From the NCBI RefSeq assembly GCF_001704415.2, contig NC_030808.1:135423089-135487088 (forward strand): DNA of 64,000 nucleotides, in the 5' to 3' direction. The notes under the pieces were generated by a model, which was not told where the DNA came from, did not search any database, and saw only the letters and a program-made list of their open reading frames with translations. This DNA is from Capra hircus (taxonomy: Eukaryota; Chordata; Mammalia; Artiodactyla; Bovidae). How positions within the stretch are numbered: position 1 is the first letter of the stretch; each line of letters opens with the position of its first letter. Of the stretch, positions 1 through 10,276 are shown piece after piece. Both the position numbers and the translations under genes were made by a program.

Positions 1-689
1 GCAAAAGTGAAGGATAAAAGTGATTTAAGTAATGTTCCACCACCTCAGGAGTAGCTAAAAATGAAGAAAAATAACCCTGAATGGATATGGGATATACAGT
101 CAATGACAAAAATTGATGGTAGCTTAAATATCCTGTGTAACAAAATCAACTTCTAGCACTCAATGCACTTGAAACCTCTTCCCTCAGAAAGTGCTGCTCT
201 TGCTCAGTAATCGAGGCTTTGAGAACATACAGTACATGGGGTGGCAATCAGGAAAGGCAGGGCAAGAGCCTACTCCACCACTGAGCACAGGATCCCATCA
301 CACAGGCGGTTCCACTACCACAAATAACTGGTAACAACTCCACATCCCTCCTCCCCGTTTTTAGAAGCCAAGCCCCAGGAGAGAGAAAATGGATTATTTT
401 CTAAACGATACCTCTTCAGAAAGATCTAACACATGAAGGAAGCCAAGAAGTGGTTGGGAATAAACCTCCCGTTTTATCACCTCTACTTCACACCACCAGG
501 AAGGTATTTCAAATGTAGAGAAAGTATTCCCCAAGTTTCCCACCATCAATCATGTTTCACTTTGCAACGACGTGAAAGCACCTAGGACATGAATACCTAG
601 TTGTGGTTTAAGTATTCAACAAATGTCAAACTTTAGCCCTGCTTTTTAACAAGTTCTTTAACATTATAAACATTACCATCTAGTGAGTC

Positions 690-925
690 CTTCATTGGAA
701 GGACTGATGCTGAAACTCCAATACTGCGGTCACCTGATGTGAAGAACTGACTCACTGAAAAAGACCCTGATACTGGGAAAGATTAAAGGCAGGAGGAGAA
801 GGGGACGACAGAGGATGAGATGTCTGGATGGCATCACTGACCTCCAGAAGCTGCTGATGGACAGGGAAGCCTGCAGTCCATGGGGTCGCAAAGTCGGACA
901 CGACTGAGCGACTTAACTGAGTGAG
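690..925 (+). mobile_element. BovB LINE, 3'-end fragment
   Basis: Matches the last about 240 bp of BovB as seen in the longer copies of this window: the block from the Gly-Arg-Arg-rich end of the ORF through GATGGCATCACTGAC to the terminal GGACACGACTGAGCGAC. 5'-truncated, inside CDV3 intron 2. Confidence 0.85.
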
Positions 926-1036
926 GTCAAAGAACAGTATTCTGTTAAGGAAAAGTTATTTCCTCCACCGTGCCAGGTGGTCACGAGTAAATATAAATCA
1001 CAAACTTCAATCTGGAAGGCAGTGCATCAGGATCAT

Positions 1037-1130
1037 TTCTTTTTTTGGCTACACCACATGGTATGCAGGACTAGTTCCCCAACCAGAACTTGGGCCCCTA
1101 GTAGGGAGAGCACTGAGGTAATTCCCTAGG
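1037..1130 (-). mobile_element. Degraded tRNA-type ruminant SINE fragment
   Basis: Reads as the complement of the Bov-tA-type body (TTTTTGGCTACACCACATGG, then a diverged 'ttccccaaccag' segment and an end resembling 'aattccctagg'). Strongly diverged compared with other copies in the window. Confidence 0.6.
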
Positions 1131-1884
1131 ATCACTTGTTTCTTGAAACTGGGAACAAACAGTTTTTAATCTAAGCCAGTGGATTTTCTACTTCATGAAA
1201 CCCTCAAAAACATGACATTAATTTACATGAATCTGAAGTTCATGTGACTACCATAGACTGGATTTGATATAACATGTTAATTTCAAATCTTCTAAACCAA
1301 CCAATGTAATTTTCAGGAATTACTGTTTTCTTAAAACTTTACGCTTATACTATGACTCCATTTCTATAAATTTCTAGGGGAAATTAATCTATAGTGTTAG
1401 GACAGTGGTTATTTGGGGGTGAAAACAATGACTACAAGAGGTTAGGAGAGGGGCTCTCTTCTCTACCAGTAAAGTTTCCTTTCTTGACTTCCGTGCTGAT
1501 TACACAAGTTGAATAGGTAAAATCTGTATTTCCCTGTAACTATGCTTCAATTACAACCACCCATGTTATCTTTTGGGACAAAAGCTAAGTTCAACCCACC
1601 AATATTAAAAGCAAAAATTTTGAAAGCACAAAATCCATTTTAGCTGTCTCAAAAAGGCCTAACCAAGATTTGAAGTAGGCAAGCTCTCACAGGATTTTAC
1701 AACTGGCAGCTAATTTGGCATATAAAAGCGCTGCCATCACAGAGGAGGAACAGACACAATCCATTAGTCGTAATAAGCATACCTAAAGCACAAGAGTACT
1801 GTGATGCTGTTTTAGGACCAAAAAAAACCCCATACAGTGTTTATCCTGTGAGTGACATAAACGTTATTTGTAACCAAGCCATAC

Positions 1885-1961
1885 CTTATTTGCATTGCTT
1901 GAACTCTTAAGCCGCTGTAATCAACCTCTTTTTGCTCAAATTCTTTCCACTCATCTTCCTC
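1885..1961 (-). CDS. CDV3: CDV3 coding exon 2
   Basis: A 77-nt minus-strand exon is bounded by a pyrimidine-rich tract plus CAG acceptor (bases 1962-1964 on the plus strand) and a GTATGG donor (1884 downward). It reads EEDEWKEFEQKEVDYSGLRV then QAMQI plus two bases of the next codon (AG), so it continues exon 1 in phase 0 and ends in phase 2. This segment corresponds to the conserved CDV3 block that follows the N-terminal low-complexity region; from memory the human block reads DEDEWKELEQ, so position 1 (Asp/Glu) and position 8 (Leu/Phe) differ conservatively. The exon is too short to be found by ORF length and was identified by joining it to exon 1. The following exon (expected to begin by completing a Ser codon) is not present in 1-1884. 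Confidence 0.93.
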
Positions 1962-2633
1962 CTGTAAAACAAGTAGCCGGTAGTCAATTAAAGCTATTTT
2001 TAAAACACAACTAAAACAACTATCAGACTATGAAAAAGGGATCCAGTGGCTGGAACCTAAAGTGTAGACTCGTTTTCTGGCCAAAGCCCTTGCTCAATCC
2101 CAAGGCCACTAGGCTTGAGGATAAACGTGACTAAACTTTGTTACTTCCACGAGACTTTTGTTACTTTAAAAACAACCAGGAAACGTCGGATGAAGTCAAT
2201 AGTAAGCCCAGAACTAAACGTCTACCTCAATCTTAGACTTTTACAGATTTCCAGACCAAGACGAGCCAATTAGATCTGCCACAAATGTAACTGTTAGAAA
2301 ATTCAGCTCACACTACTGGGCTGAAATCAGAACGCTAAATTACTCAGAGTAGACGTCACCCGATAGATGCACTTCCGACCCGGGCCGATTCCCCGGGAGG
2401 GTGCCGCCGCCTGCCTGCGTGTTGGCCCGAGCCAGGCAACGAGGGTCGGGAGCTGGGCCGCTGTGGTCCGGCGGGGAACGCTAGGCGGCCCGCCGTGGGA
2501 AGCCCGCGTCACGTGGCAGCCTCCGCGCCCGTCAGCCCGCCGGCCGGCCCCGGCCGCTTCCCCAGGCAGGCAGGCGGGGGCGGGCACATGGGCGCAAGCG
2601 CGCGGCCCGGGCCCTAACTCCCCGGCCCCTCAC
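1962..2633 (-). other. CDV3: CDV3 intron 1
   Basis: A 672-bp intron between the GTGAGG donor of exon 1 and the CAG acceptor of exon 2. Its exon-1-proximal half (about 2350-2633) is still CpG-rich and part of the island; the exon-2-proximal half is AT-richer. The abrupt composition change near 2350 marks the island edge. ORFs crossing this intron on either strand are GC-composition artefacts. Confidence 0.88.
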
Positions 2634-2873
2634 CTTTGTCACAACCTTGGTGGCGGCCCCAGGGCCAGTGGCCCCCACGCCCGCGGTCCCGCTATCGCCC
2701 GGCCGGGTCCCCGCGCCCGCCCCACCGCCCGCCGCGCCCGTGGCTCCGCTGCTCCCGCCAGCGCCGCCCGCCGCGCTCGCTGCGCTCGCCGCCCGGTTGC
2801 TCCGCTCCTTCTTCTTCTTTTTATCTCTCTTGGCGAAGAAGTTGTCTAGGCTCCGCTCCTCTGTCTCAGCCAT
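2634..2873 (-). CDS. CDV3: CDV3 coding exon 1 (first 80 codons)
   Basis: The minus-strand reading frame begins MAETEERSLDNFFAKRDKKK, which I recognise as the N-terminus of CDV3 (carnitine deficiency-associated gene expressed in ventricle 3), a small, mostly disordered protein whose molecular role is poorly defined. After a Lys-rich stretch (residues about 15-23) comes a low-complexity Ala/Gly/Ser segment (about 28-58), then a Thr/Gly/Ala tract ending in ...ATKVVTK. The start is chosen because it matches the family start and has a good Kozak context (G at -3, G at +4). The exon ends at an AAG|GTGAGG donor at 2634/2633, in phase 0. The frame stays open for 33 more codons into the intron, but that extension is unlike the family and is taken as non-coding. 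High GC content is normal for a first exon in a CpG island. The gene continues at 1885-1961 and then leaves the window. Confidence 0.95.
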
Positions 2874-3329
2874 GGCCGCGGCCTCCTTGGCCCGGATGGG
2901 TGGGGCCGGTGGCGGGCGAGGCCCGCCGGGGCTCCGAGCTCGGGGTCGAGGCCGGCTCGGCGCTCAAGCTCCCTGGCGCGGCGACGCCTCAGTCCCGCGG
3001 GGTCGCTGAGGCGTGTGCAGCGGGGCGACCGGCCCCCCCCCGCCTGCTGGCGGACGGTGGTACGGTCCTCCTAGGGGCTCGCGTGCCGCTTCCGCTGCCC
3101 GAGCCCGCCCGGGCTGCAGCTGCTGCCGCGATCGCGGTGCAGGATCCCGCCCGCTCCACAGCTGGAGGGAAAAAGGAACGCGCGGGCCAGAGGCTCCGGC
3201 AAGAGTGCTGGGTTAGCGGCGGCGCGTGCAGGAGGAAGACGCGAGGACGCAGGCCGGGAGAGGAGGGGATAGGGGGTGGGGAGGGGAGGGAGGGGGAGGA
3301 GGGAGGGCGGGCCACCAGAAAAGAGAGGC

Positions 3330-3670
3330 AGCGCCCGCGCCTGCGTACTTAGCTCCGCCTGCCACTGTGGGAGCGTGGAGGGGAGGGCGGTGAGAGGAGA
3401 CGGAGGCGGAGCTGGCAAGGGAGCCAATCAGGTGCCAGGACGAAGCGCTTAGGCGACAATCCCAGCCTCAGACGGGGCGGGGCTGTGGCTTGGGGGCGGG
3501 GAGAGGGTGTATGCTAAATAAGTGACGTATATGATGGCTCTTGCCTCCTGATTGGTCGAGGTTTTAGCCTTGAGGGCGGGCATTTAGAAGGCTTGGTGAC
3601 TTGGCTAAAGAGGTCCGGTCGAAGGGGCGGGTAGGTCCGTTCTAGGCGCATGCGTAGGGTACACGTGTGT
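3330..3670 (-). promoter_or_regulatory. CDV3 core/proximal promoter motif cluster
   Basis: Motifs seen directly: CCAAT on the plus strand at 3424-3428 and its complement ATTGG at 3551-3555; GC boxes at about 3474-3484, 3493-3500 and 3624-3631; a CRE-like TGACGTAT at 3523-3530; an NRF1-like GGCGCATGCGTA at 3645-3656; an E-box CACGTG at 3662-3667. No TATA box lies at a suitable distance for the minus-strand gene, which fits a dispersed, housekeeping-type CpG promoter. The transcription start is not determinable from sequence; it should lie between about 2900 and 3400. Function of each site is inference. Confidence 0.7.
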
Positions 3671-4073
3671 CTGCTAGTCCGCCGCAAACTGTGGCCTTGT
3701 AGTGGTTTGAACTTGAGTGAGCCAGAAAGGCCCTGTGCTAAGCTAGCTATATAAAGATGGTATCGTCTGCTCCACTGGCCTCTGTATTTTCACCCTTTCT
3801 GATCTGGCAACTGTTCATTTTATTCGTAGGTGATGATTATTATGAAAATTAGGTGCTTTTGGCTTGAAGTTTCGTTCTTATTTACTAAAAGGTCTACGTA
3901 AACCAGTAGGTAGTCAAAAGGAGATTGGTCTTATCTGAATTTTACTTTCTATGAGATAGCTAGAAATAGGTCAAGCTAAATCTGACCCTCAAGCGCCTGA
4001 TCTGTAAAGTGGAGATGTTAGCTCTTGCAAGATACGTGGGGAAAGATTACCTCTTAGCTGCCAGAGCAGTACT
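3671..4073. other. Unique sequence right of the CpG island
   Basis: No repeat or coding exon seen. A plus-strand TATATAAAG lies at 3748-3756, just outside the island, and could in principle serve a divergent transcript, but no exon or splice signal supports one. Confidence 0.5.
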
Positions 4074-4084
4074 TAATACACATT

Positions 4085-4257
4085 GTGCGTGCTAAGTCGC
4101 TTCAGTCGTGTCTGACTCTTTGCGACTGCATGGACTGTAGCTGGCAGGCTCCTCTGTCATTGTAATTCTCCAGGCAAGAATACTGGAGTGGGTTGCCATT
4201 TCCTTCTGCAGGGATCGAACCCGTTTCTCTATGTCTCCTGCGTTGGCAAGCAGTTTC
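4085..4257 (-). mobile_element. Bov-tA-type SINE with 11-bp target duplication
   Basis: Contains the complement of the BovA module (TTCAGTCGTGTCTGACTC ... TACTGGAGTGGGTTGCCATT) followed by a short tRNA-like part. Flanked by perfect TAATACACATT repeats at 4074-4084 and 4258-4268, which define the ends. Confidence 0.9.
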
Positions 4258-4268
4258 TAATACACATT

Positions 4269-6120
4269 AGATGCTATAAATAATTTTACATGTAAATAAT
4301 ACCCCCTACCCTGATGAGATGATGGCTGTAATCTATCTTTTTTATCCCTAATAAGAGGAAAGGAATGGCATATATAGAAGGGACCAAATATGCCCAGACT
4401 GTACGTGGTTGTACCATTTAAGTACTTTCTGGGCGTTGCGAATGAATCCTCCCATATGAAAAAGGCGGTCTAATAAAAGGTATTAAGCTTTCCACTCCCT
4501 TCTAAAGACAGAACTGTCACAACCACTGAGGAAATGACTCAGAGTTATGCCTTGTAGGGTAGATAGAACACAGCCAATACATGGAGGTACTTGTCTTTTC
4601 CTTCACAGTTTTTCTGTTAAAGTCTGTCTCCCTTACATCCCCTTCACCTCTACTATTAAAGTACTAAATACAGAATATGTCAAAGCAAATCAAGGAGCTG
4701 GCCTTGGCCAATAGCAAGCTTATGTTTAATGCCCCATGCTGACTGCAACTACCTGGGATGGGTCTCTAGGTAACTTCCTTCTGTGACATCAGGCATCATC
4801 TTGTGATGTGAGCCAAGTTCAGTATTGCCTCTCCCCGACCTTCCTTGACATCTCTGATCAAATTTTTCTTCCCTTCTCTCCCTCCCTTCTTTCCCTCCTT
4901 GCTCCTCCATCCCTTCCTTCCTTTTGTTCTTTCTTTCCTCACCTGTGAAACCCCTTTTTGTTATATTTAAGGCAACGTGGTTTATTCTAGGCAAAGTAAT
5001 TTTTCATTCCTGCCTTCAACTCCATTATAATCTACAAGAAAAGATCTAGATATGAATAACTGAAATTTAGCCCTCTCTTTCTTAGATCTCCATCAATGTA
5101 TCAGTGTGTCTTGAAGGAATTAATGATGGGAAAAAGCAGAGAAGGAACAGCAGCTGCAGCAAAATTCCCCACTACATCTTCCAGTGATTGATGGCATGTT
5201 CTTCAAACTTGATTATATGTAAAAGACTCAGCTCAGCCAATAGAGAGACTAGGGTCTTTGTGGTTGTGTCATTATCTAGAGTTAATTTTCTCCTCCAGGA
5301 ATCTAGTCTCCTCCCCCTCATTGAATCCCCTGACCTGAAACTGACAGCATATATTCATACCAGATTTTCCTCTTGAATCTGTGCTCCCTCTTCTGATGTG
5401 TTATACAGGGCCTTGAAACCTACCTCACCGCACCCCTTATCTTCACCCCACCCCTCATCATGAAGCACCTTCCAGTGCTCTCTTGATGTTTGGACCTTCA
5501 CCGTCTTTAAAGCAAAACAGACCTTCATTTGTACTTGGTGGGTGAAGAGTTGAATAGTGGTGAGAACTTGGACCATTACCAGGTATTTCAGCACATCTTC
5601 TAAGGAGCCTAATGCTGTCTGAATGTGAAAATTTCTGAGTCCTCTGAAGTGGTACAATCCAAAGGACATCATTTGTCTCCCTCGACAAGGCCAGCTGAGC
5701 TTCAGTATTCCATGAGCTCAAGAGCTGGCACAGGGAGGCTGGGCTCAGCCCCATTGTCCCTGGGTTCTTTTTTGCTGAGCTATTCATTCCAAGTTCCATT
5801 CTGCTACCTAGGCTGGAAGTTCCACACATGCTCAGCTCAAAGGAATGCAGCTCGTGCTAGCCAAAGACTTCCCAGGAAATGAGGAGCAGCTTTTCATTTG
5901 TGACTTCCTCTCTGAGAAATCTGAGGGACTGAGCTACTTCCTGGGGTATTCCATTAATGACCTTTTCCAGTTGGGGAGTAACTACTTTCAGATCACTTCC
6001 TCTGGGAAAAAACTTCTGCTGATTTCTACAGGCAGTCTGGTTCCTGACCTTTAAAGGCCCAGAGACCTTTTGTTTGGTATGGGTATTTGATGCCTTCCAG
6101 ATATTTCCATGATTTATTTG
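4269..6120. other. Unique intergenic sequence, with a CT-rich tract
   Basis: No gene recognised. 4857-4945 is a pyrimidine-rich (TCCC/TTCC) tract. The short open frames at 5355-6132 on both strands lack splice context, similarity or codon bias and are taken as chance. Confidence 0.55.
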
Positions 6121-6124
6121 TTGT

Positions 6125-6300
6125 TTAACCATTCATCCATTCATAACTCATTCATTTATGTAAAACATTTATTTCATGAGCACCTACTGTATGCCAGGCC
6201 TGATATTAGCAGTTAAGTATAAGTCAGATGTAGGCCTCTCCCTCACAGAGCTTACTGTATGATAAACTGGTAGTCAGAAGCACACAAGTATACATACAAT
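6125..6300 (+). repeat. Ancient mammalian interspersed repeat (MIR/L2-like)
   Basis: Has the familiar 'ttcatgagcacctactgtatgccaggcc' core split by divergence, followed by a 'cctcacagagcttac' block typical of old eutherian repeats. Family not resolved. Confidence 0.5.
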
Positions 6301-8066
6301 TATAAGACATTGAAAATATAATGGGGCAGGGTTGGAGCATAGCCGTTAGTGACTTGATTAGAGATCCATTCTACCAACAGTCAACCTCAGAGCGGTCCTT
6401 GTGGCAAAGAGAGCGGGATGGCTGCTTTCTCCCTGACCTCAAGAACAAAGGATCTGCTACCAAGAAGTTTACAACAGCTAATTATGCCCCTCTCTCACTT
6501 TTTCTATGAAAGAGATTTGCTGACAGCTTTTAGGAGTTTGGAGTTTTTAAGGCGTGAGCCATCCATCTCCTTTCATGCCCCCACAGTAAACTCTTGTTCC
6601 CAACGCTGACGACGTTTTGGTGGTGTTTTGCCTCACTATGTGTTAGGCACATGGACTCATGTTTGGCAACAAAAACACTTGAAGGTAGGAATGGGGTTGG
6701 GCATACAGCCTACATCACATAGACATTTGGCTGAAGTTTGTACAATGTGGCCACTAGTCCCTAGTTTTCCACATTAACAGGGGATTGCACAAACCATGGA
6801 CTGTCTCAGTGTTCCTTAACACTGTTCTTTGTTAGCTTTAGAACATTAGTCAGTCATGGGTAGCAAAGAATTTGACCTTCTTCTTCAACCTCAAGACCCT
6901 TGTTAGGTCATCCTTGACTTAAAGGTTCTAGTTGGCAGATGAATGGACAGCAAGAGGAACAAGGTCTCAGATACCAGTGGCTACCCAGAAGAGCCTGTTT
7001 CCAGAAAGAGGTAAAGGGCTGCCATGCATGACCCTTCCCCTTCCCTTCCCCCACCCCCACCTACCACAAGGCTTGCAAAAGAGAGTTGGACTTAGTAAGC
7101 CCATCCCTAGTGGATCCTGTCTCCTGTTTGATGAACCACATGAAGTTGCCGCTATCTGACTGTTTTTTTACCTGCCAAAACAGCAGTTTCATATGGTTCA
7201 GCCTAAATATATCTGAGAATAAACAAAAAAAAATTCTGTAAATGACTGAAGAGCTTGGGAACAACCAACCCAGTCATCAAGGTGACGGATTTCAGGAGAA
7301 GGACTGGACTGTGATGATAATTGAATAATCAGCAATCTTACTGTATTCTGTGGAGAATGCATGAAACAAAGATAAAGAATGAGGCTGGCAAACAGAAAGA
7401 GGAAGGAAAAAGAAGTAGGATAAAGCCAGGAGGCTAGCAGTTGGCATTTATTACCTGTAACTGTCCAGGAAAGAGCGATATGAAATTGGAGCTCACACAG
7501 TGCCCTGCTGTGAGGTGGAGATGACTTGCCAAGGCCCACCCTGCCTGGGGTGAAATCCTTCCTTCACTCAAGAACCAGCATGCTGATGACTGATTTGGCT
7601 CCCTGGGATTGTTGATATCAGAAAAAGGGTGCTCTGGTTGAGGGAGGAGCCATCCAGTTATGGAAGGACTAACACCAACTATTAATGAATACATGAGTAT
7701 CTGGTTATATACATCAGCCTCCCATGAGTTGGATTGCTGGGAGTTAGTCTTCTTTAGGCAGACAAATCTCAGACTTGACTATGAAACAGGTTCAGCTCTA
7801 TGGTAAACTCATCAAGGTAAAACTATCCTGGGTGGCCTCTTTGGCAGCTAGTCAGATGACTCTAGCACAAAGCAAAACCTTCTGACCCAAATCATCTTTA
7901 TCACAGAGTGCAAGGGATATAATTATATTGGCAAGGTACCATTATCCTATCCTTGACCCTAGCTCTAGTCCTAATCCTACTTCATGACCTAACAGGTAGA
8001 TGCAAAATTGTCTGACATTGTATGCTTCTGAATCCGAGCCAGCCCAGTCCTGGTTACCAGGTCAGT
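6301..8066. other. Unique intergenic sequence
   Basis: I see no recognisable exon, RNA gene or young repeat here. Short ORFs (for example 7198-7539 and 7434-7694 on the minus strand) show no family motif. Confidence 0.5.
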
Positions 8067-8077
8067 AGGTCAATAGT

Positions 8078-8353
8078 CGGAGAAGGCAATGGCACCCCAC
8101 TCCAGTACTCTTGCCTGGAAAATCCCATGGATGGAGGAGCCTGGTGGGCTACAGTCCATGGGGTCGCACAGAGTTGGACACGACTGAGTGACTTCACTTT
8201 CACTTTTCACTTTCATGCATTGGAGAAGGAAATGGCAACCCACTCCAGTGTTCTTGCCTGGAGAATCCCAGGGATGGGGGAGCCTGGTGGGCTGCCGTCT
8301 ATGGGGTCACACAGAGTCGGACACAACTGAAGCAACTTAGCAGCAGCAGCAGC
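8078..8353 (+). mobile_element. Full-length BOV-A2 SINE with 11-bp target duplication
   Basis: Two related BovA monomers (GAGAAGGCAATGGCACCCC... and GAGAAGGAAATGGCAACCC...) are joined by the TTCACTTTCACTTTTCAC linker and end in a (CAG)n tail. Perfect AGGTCAATAGT repeats flank it at 8067-8077 and 8354-8364. A 102-codon frame across it is the usual SINE-derived frame, not a gene. Confidence 0.95.
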
Positions 8354-8494
8354 AGGTCAATAGTATTCTCTTCCTACTTGGGCTAACAAGCAAGAAAGAG
8401 TGAGGTGTAGGGAGCATAGAGAGAGCTTCCCATGTTGAAAGCAAGTCTTTTACATTCTCCCAAGCACCATGCTCTTTATTTCACAGTCAAGTGT

Positions 8495-8705
8495 CTGTTT
8501 TCTAGACCTTGATTGAAATCAAAACTCTGCCTCTTCCTAGCAAGTCACTTATCATCTCTGCATCTCAGGTTTTTTTTTTTTTTAAATATTACCTTACAAG
8601 TAAGGATGATAAACACACCTGCCTTGCTGAGCTGTGAAGACTCAGTGTAAGGATGGACTTGAAGACCACCTGGCTCAGTATCTGACAATCATCTCAGTTA
8701 ATATT
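8495..8705 (+). repeat. MIR-like ancient SINE with internal poly(T)
   Basis: Diverged MIR order is visible: 'cagacttgg'-type tRNA-derived part replaced by 'ctgcctcttcctagcaagtcac', 'cttatcatctctgcatctcag', then 'aaggatgataa' and 'ctcagt' blocks. A run of T at about 8569-8583 interrupts it. Confidence 0.5.
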
Positions 8706-8962
8706 ACTTTTATTAGTTTTTTGGCTGCTCTGGGTCTTCATTGCTGTGTGCAGGTTTTCTCTAGTTGTCGTGTGAGGGCTTCTCATTGCTGTGACTTCTG
8801 TTGCAGAGCAGGAGCTCTAGAGCACAGGCTCAGTAGTTGCATCACACGGGTTTAGTTGCCCCACGGCATGTGGAATCTTCCTGGACCAGGGATCAAACCT
8901 TTGTTCCCTGCATTGGCGGGTGGAGTCAGTCTTAACCAGTGGATTACCAGCAAAGTCCAAAT
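8706..8962 (-). mobile_element. tRNA-type ruminant SINE (Bov-tA/SINE2 family)
   Basis: Complement of a long tRNA-derived SINE: 'ttttggctgctctgggtctt', 'cattgctgtg', 'ggaccagggatcaaacc', and a 3' part with 'cagtcttaaccag'. Same family as 37803-38160 and 42345-42672. Confidence 0.8.
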
Positions 8963-9114
8963 TATTATTATTAATAGCACTTATGTACTAAGGCATAGAA
9001 TATCATTTATAGTTACATGAGGGGTTTTGGTGACTGTTCTTTTATCTGTTCTCTCTGACCCTGCTGTCGTAACTGGGTGTTCAGCACCTGCTGAGTGGCA
9101 CTAGCCCCATAGTA

Positions 9115-9975
9115 AACAATCACTAAACATTTGTTGACAATTAAAAGGATCATTTAAAAAACAGTGAAAAAACTAAAGTTTCATGATGTGTATTTGTAGT
9201 TACTAAATATGAAATCACTTAGTACTTTTGTAATAGGAGGGAAAGGGACAGCACACAACTTTTGAAAGAATGACATAGCCCAAGGACACAACATAAACCG
9301 ATTAAGACCAAATGGGACCAAGATGGCAGACAAGACTAGACCTTGATCCTCAATCAGCAAGTGAAATGACACACCCAGAGGTGCCCTGACAGTTCCAAGG
9401 CACTGCTAAAAGACCAAGGAGTGGGCAGTGGCCCGAATCCTGGAAATTTCTGCCCCTTCCCCAAAATAGTTGGAATAATCCTCCCACTCAATAACATATG
9501 AAATTACCCAGCTTATATAAAAACTAACCATGCCATATTTTGTGGTCACACTCACCCTCTGAGATGGTGCAAACACTGTCTGTGAAGTGTGCTTCTCTCT
9601 GAATGTGAATAAATCCACTTCTTACCTATTACTTTGTCTCTCACTGAATTCTTCATGTAACGAGACATCAAGAGCCTGAGCTTCATTAGGTCCTGAAGCC
9701 AGCTACTGTGGGTTTTGGCTGGGTTTGAGTCCCAGCCAGGTGGGTTCAAGTCCCAATCTGTGGTCAAAGGTTTCACTTTGGCCTCTTCTCTCCAGTCTCC
9801 TGGTTATAGAGTTCCTGCTCATGCTAAACTGTCTGTGACTTTGAAATGGAGCCAAATAGCCACCACAAGTGCCCATCTGCTTAGAGCTCCTGTGGTGCCC
9901 CCTGGGGACCTCCGTACTACCCACCATCCACTCAGTCTTCTGAGCTGGCAAGGCACCCTTCCCCTCAGCCCAAAT
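9115..9975 (+). repeat. Older repeat interrupted by an LTR; paralogue of 18680-18970
   Basis: The outer parts 9115-9228 and 9776-9975 match, in inverted orientation, the contiguous sequence 18680-18970 (for example GTATTTGTAGTTACTAAATA here against its complement near 18890, and CTTCTCTCCAGTCTCCTGGT against 18840-18860). The middle 547 bp is absent from the paralogue and is the inserted LTR. I could not name the outer family. Confidence 0.8.
9229..9775 (+). mobile_element. Solo LTR of an endogenous retrovirus (TG...CA, 4-bp duplication)
   Basis: Begins TGTAATAGG and ends GGTTTCA, with CTTT at 9225-9228 and again at 9776-9779. It contains AATAAATCCACTTCTTACC near 9610, a plausible poly(A) signal region. 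No gag, pol or env sequence flanks it. The 4-bp duplication and TG/CA ends fit a class I (ERV1-like) element. The related LTR at 11572-12236 has about 105 bp more near its 5' end. The insertion point is confirmed by the paralogue at 18.7-19.0 kb. Confidence 0.85.
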
Positions 9976-10059
9976 AAAACTGAGTAAGTCAGCAAGAAGT
10001 TAAACTCTGCCTCAGGTAATCATTGATTAGCCCCCAGTCAAAGGGTTACACAGAGGAAG

Positions 10060-10264
10060 TGAAGTGAAGTGAAGTCGCTCAGTTGTGTCTGACTCTTTGC
10101 GACCCCATGGACAGTAGCCTACCAGGCTCTACCATCCATGGGATTTTCCAGGCAAGAATACTGGAGTGGGCTGCCATTTCCTTCTCCAGGGGATCTTCCC
10201 ATTGAACTCGGGTCTCCTGCATTGCAGACAGACTCTTTACCGTCTGAGCCACCAAGGAAGCCCA
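10060..10264 (-). mobile_element. Bov-tA SINE with (GTGAA)n tail and 12-bp target duplication
   Basis: Complement of BovA module plus tRNA-like head ('ctgagccaccaaggaagccc' at the right end). The tail is a short GTGAA tandem. Perfect ACACAGAGGAAG flanks it at 10048-10059 and 10265-10276. Confidence 0.92.
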
Positions 10265-10276
10265 ACACAGAGGAAG

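Larger units (their letters stand above)
1..1884 (-). other. CDV3: CDV3 intron 2 (partial, runs off the window)
   Basis: Sequence downstream of the exon 2 donor in CDV3 orientation. I searched by eye for the acidic CDV3 exon 3 and for its splice acceptor and did not find them, so exon 3 should lie left of the window. It holds a BovB 3' fragment (690-925) and a degraded SINE (1037-1130); the rest is unique, AT-rich intronic sequence. Confidence 0.8.
2350..3670. promoter_or_regulatory. CpG island spanning CDV3 exon 1 and promoter
   Basis: Base composition changes sharply to GC-rich with dense CpG at about 2350 and returns to the AT-richer background after about 3670. The island covers the exon-1-proximal half of intron 1, exon 1, the 5' UTR and the upstream promoter of CDV3. 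Several overlapping long frames occur on both strands here (for example plus-strand 2636-3352 and minus-strand 3071-3427); they follow from lack of stop codons in GC-rich DNA and have no recognisable protein. Confidence 0.9.

Noticed and set aside
2367..3427. Multiple 60-238-codon frames on both strands around 2.3-3.4 kb
   Set aside because: GC-rich CpG island with few stops. Only the minus frame starting at 2873 matches a known protein and splices to exon 2.
8022..8330. 102-codon plus-strand frame, and similar frames at 10079-10455, 12654-13105, 44739-45728 and 62629-63032
   Set aside because: All lie across BOV-A2 or Bov-tA SINEs, whose consensus is often open for 60-110 codons.
9778..9990. 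AAATAAAA near 9972 as evidence that the outer repeat is itself an LTR
   Set aside because: Neither TG...CA ends nor a flanking duplication could be defined for the outer repeat.
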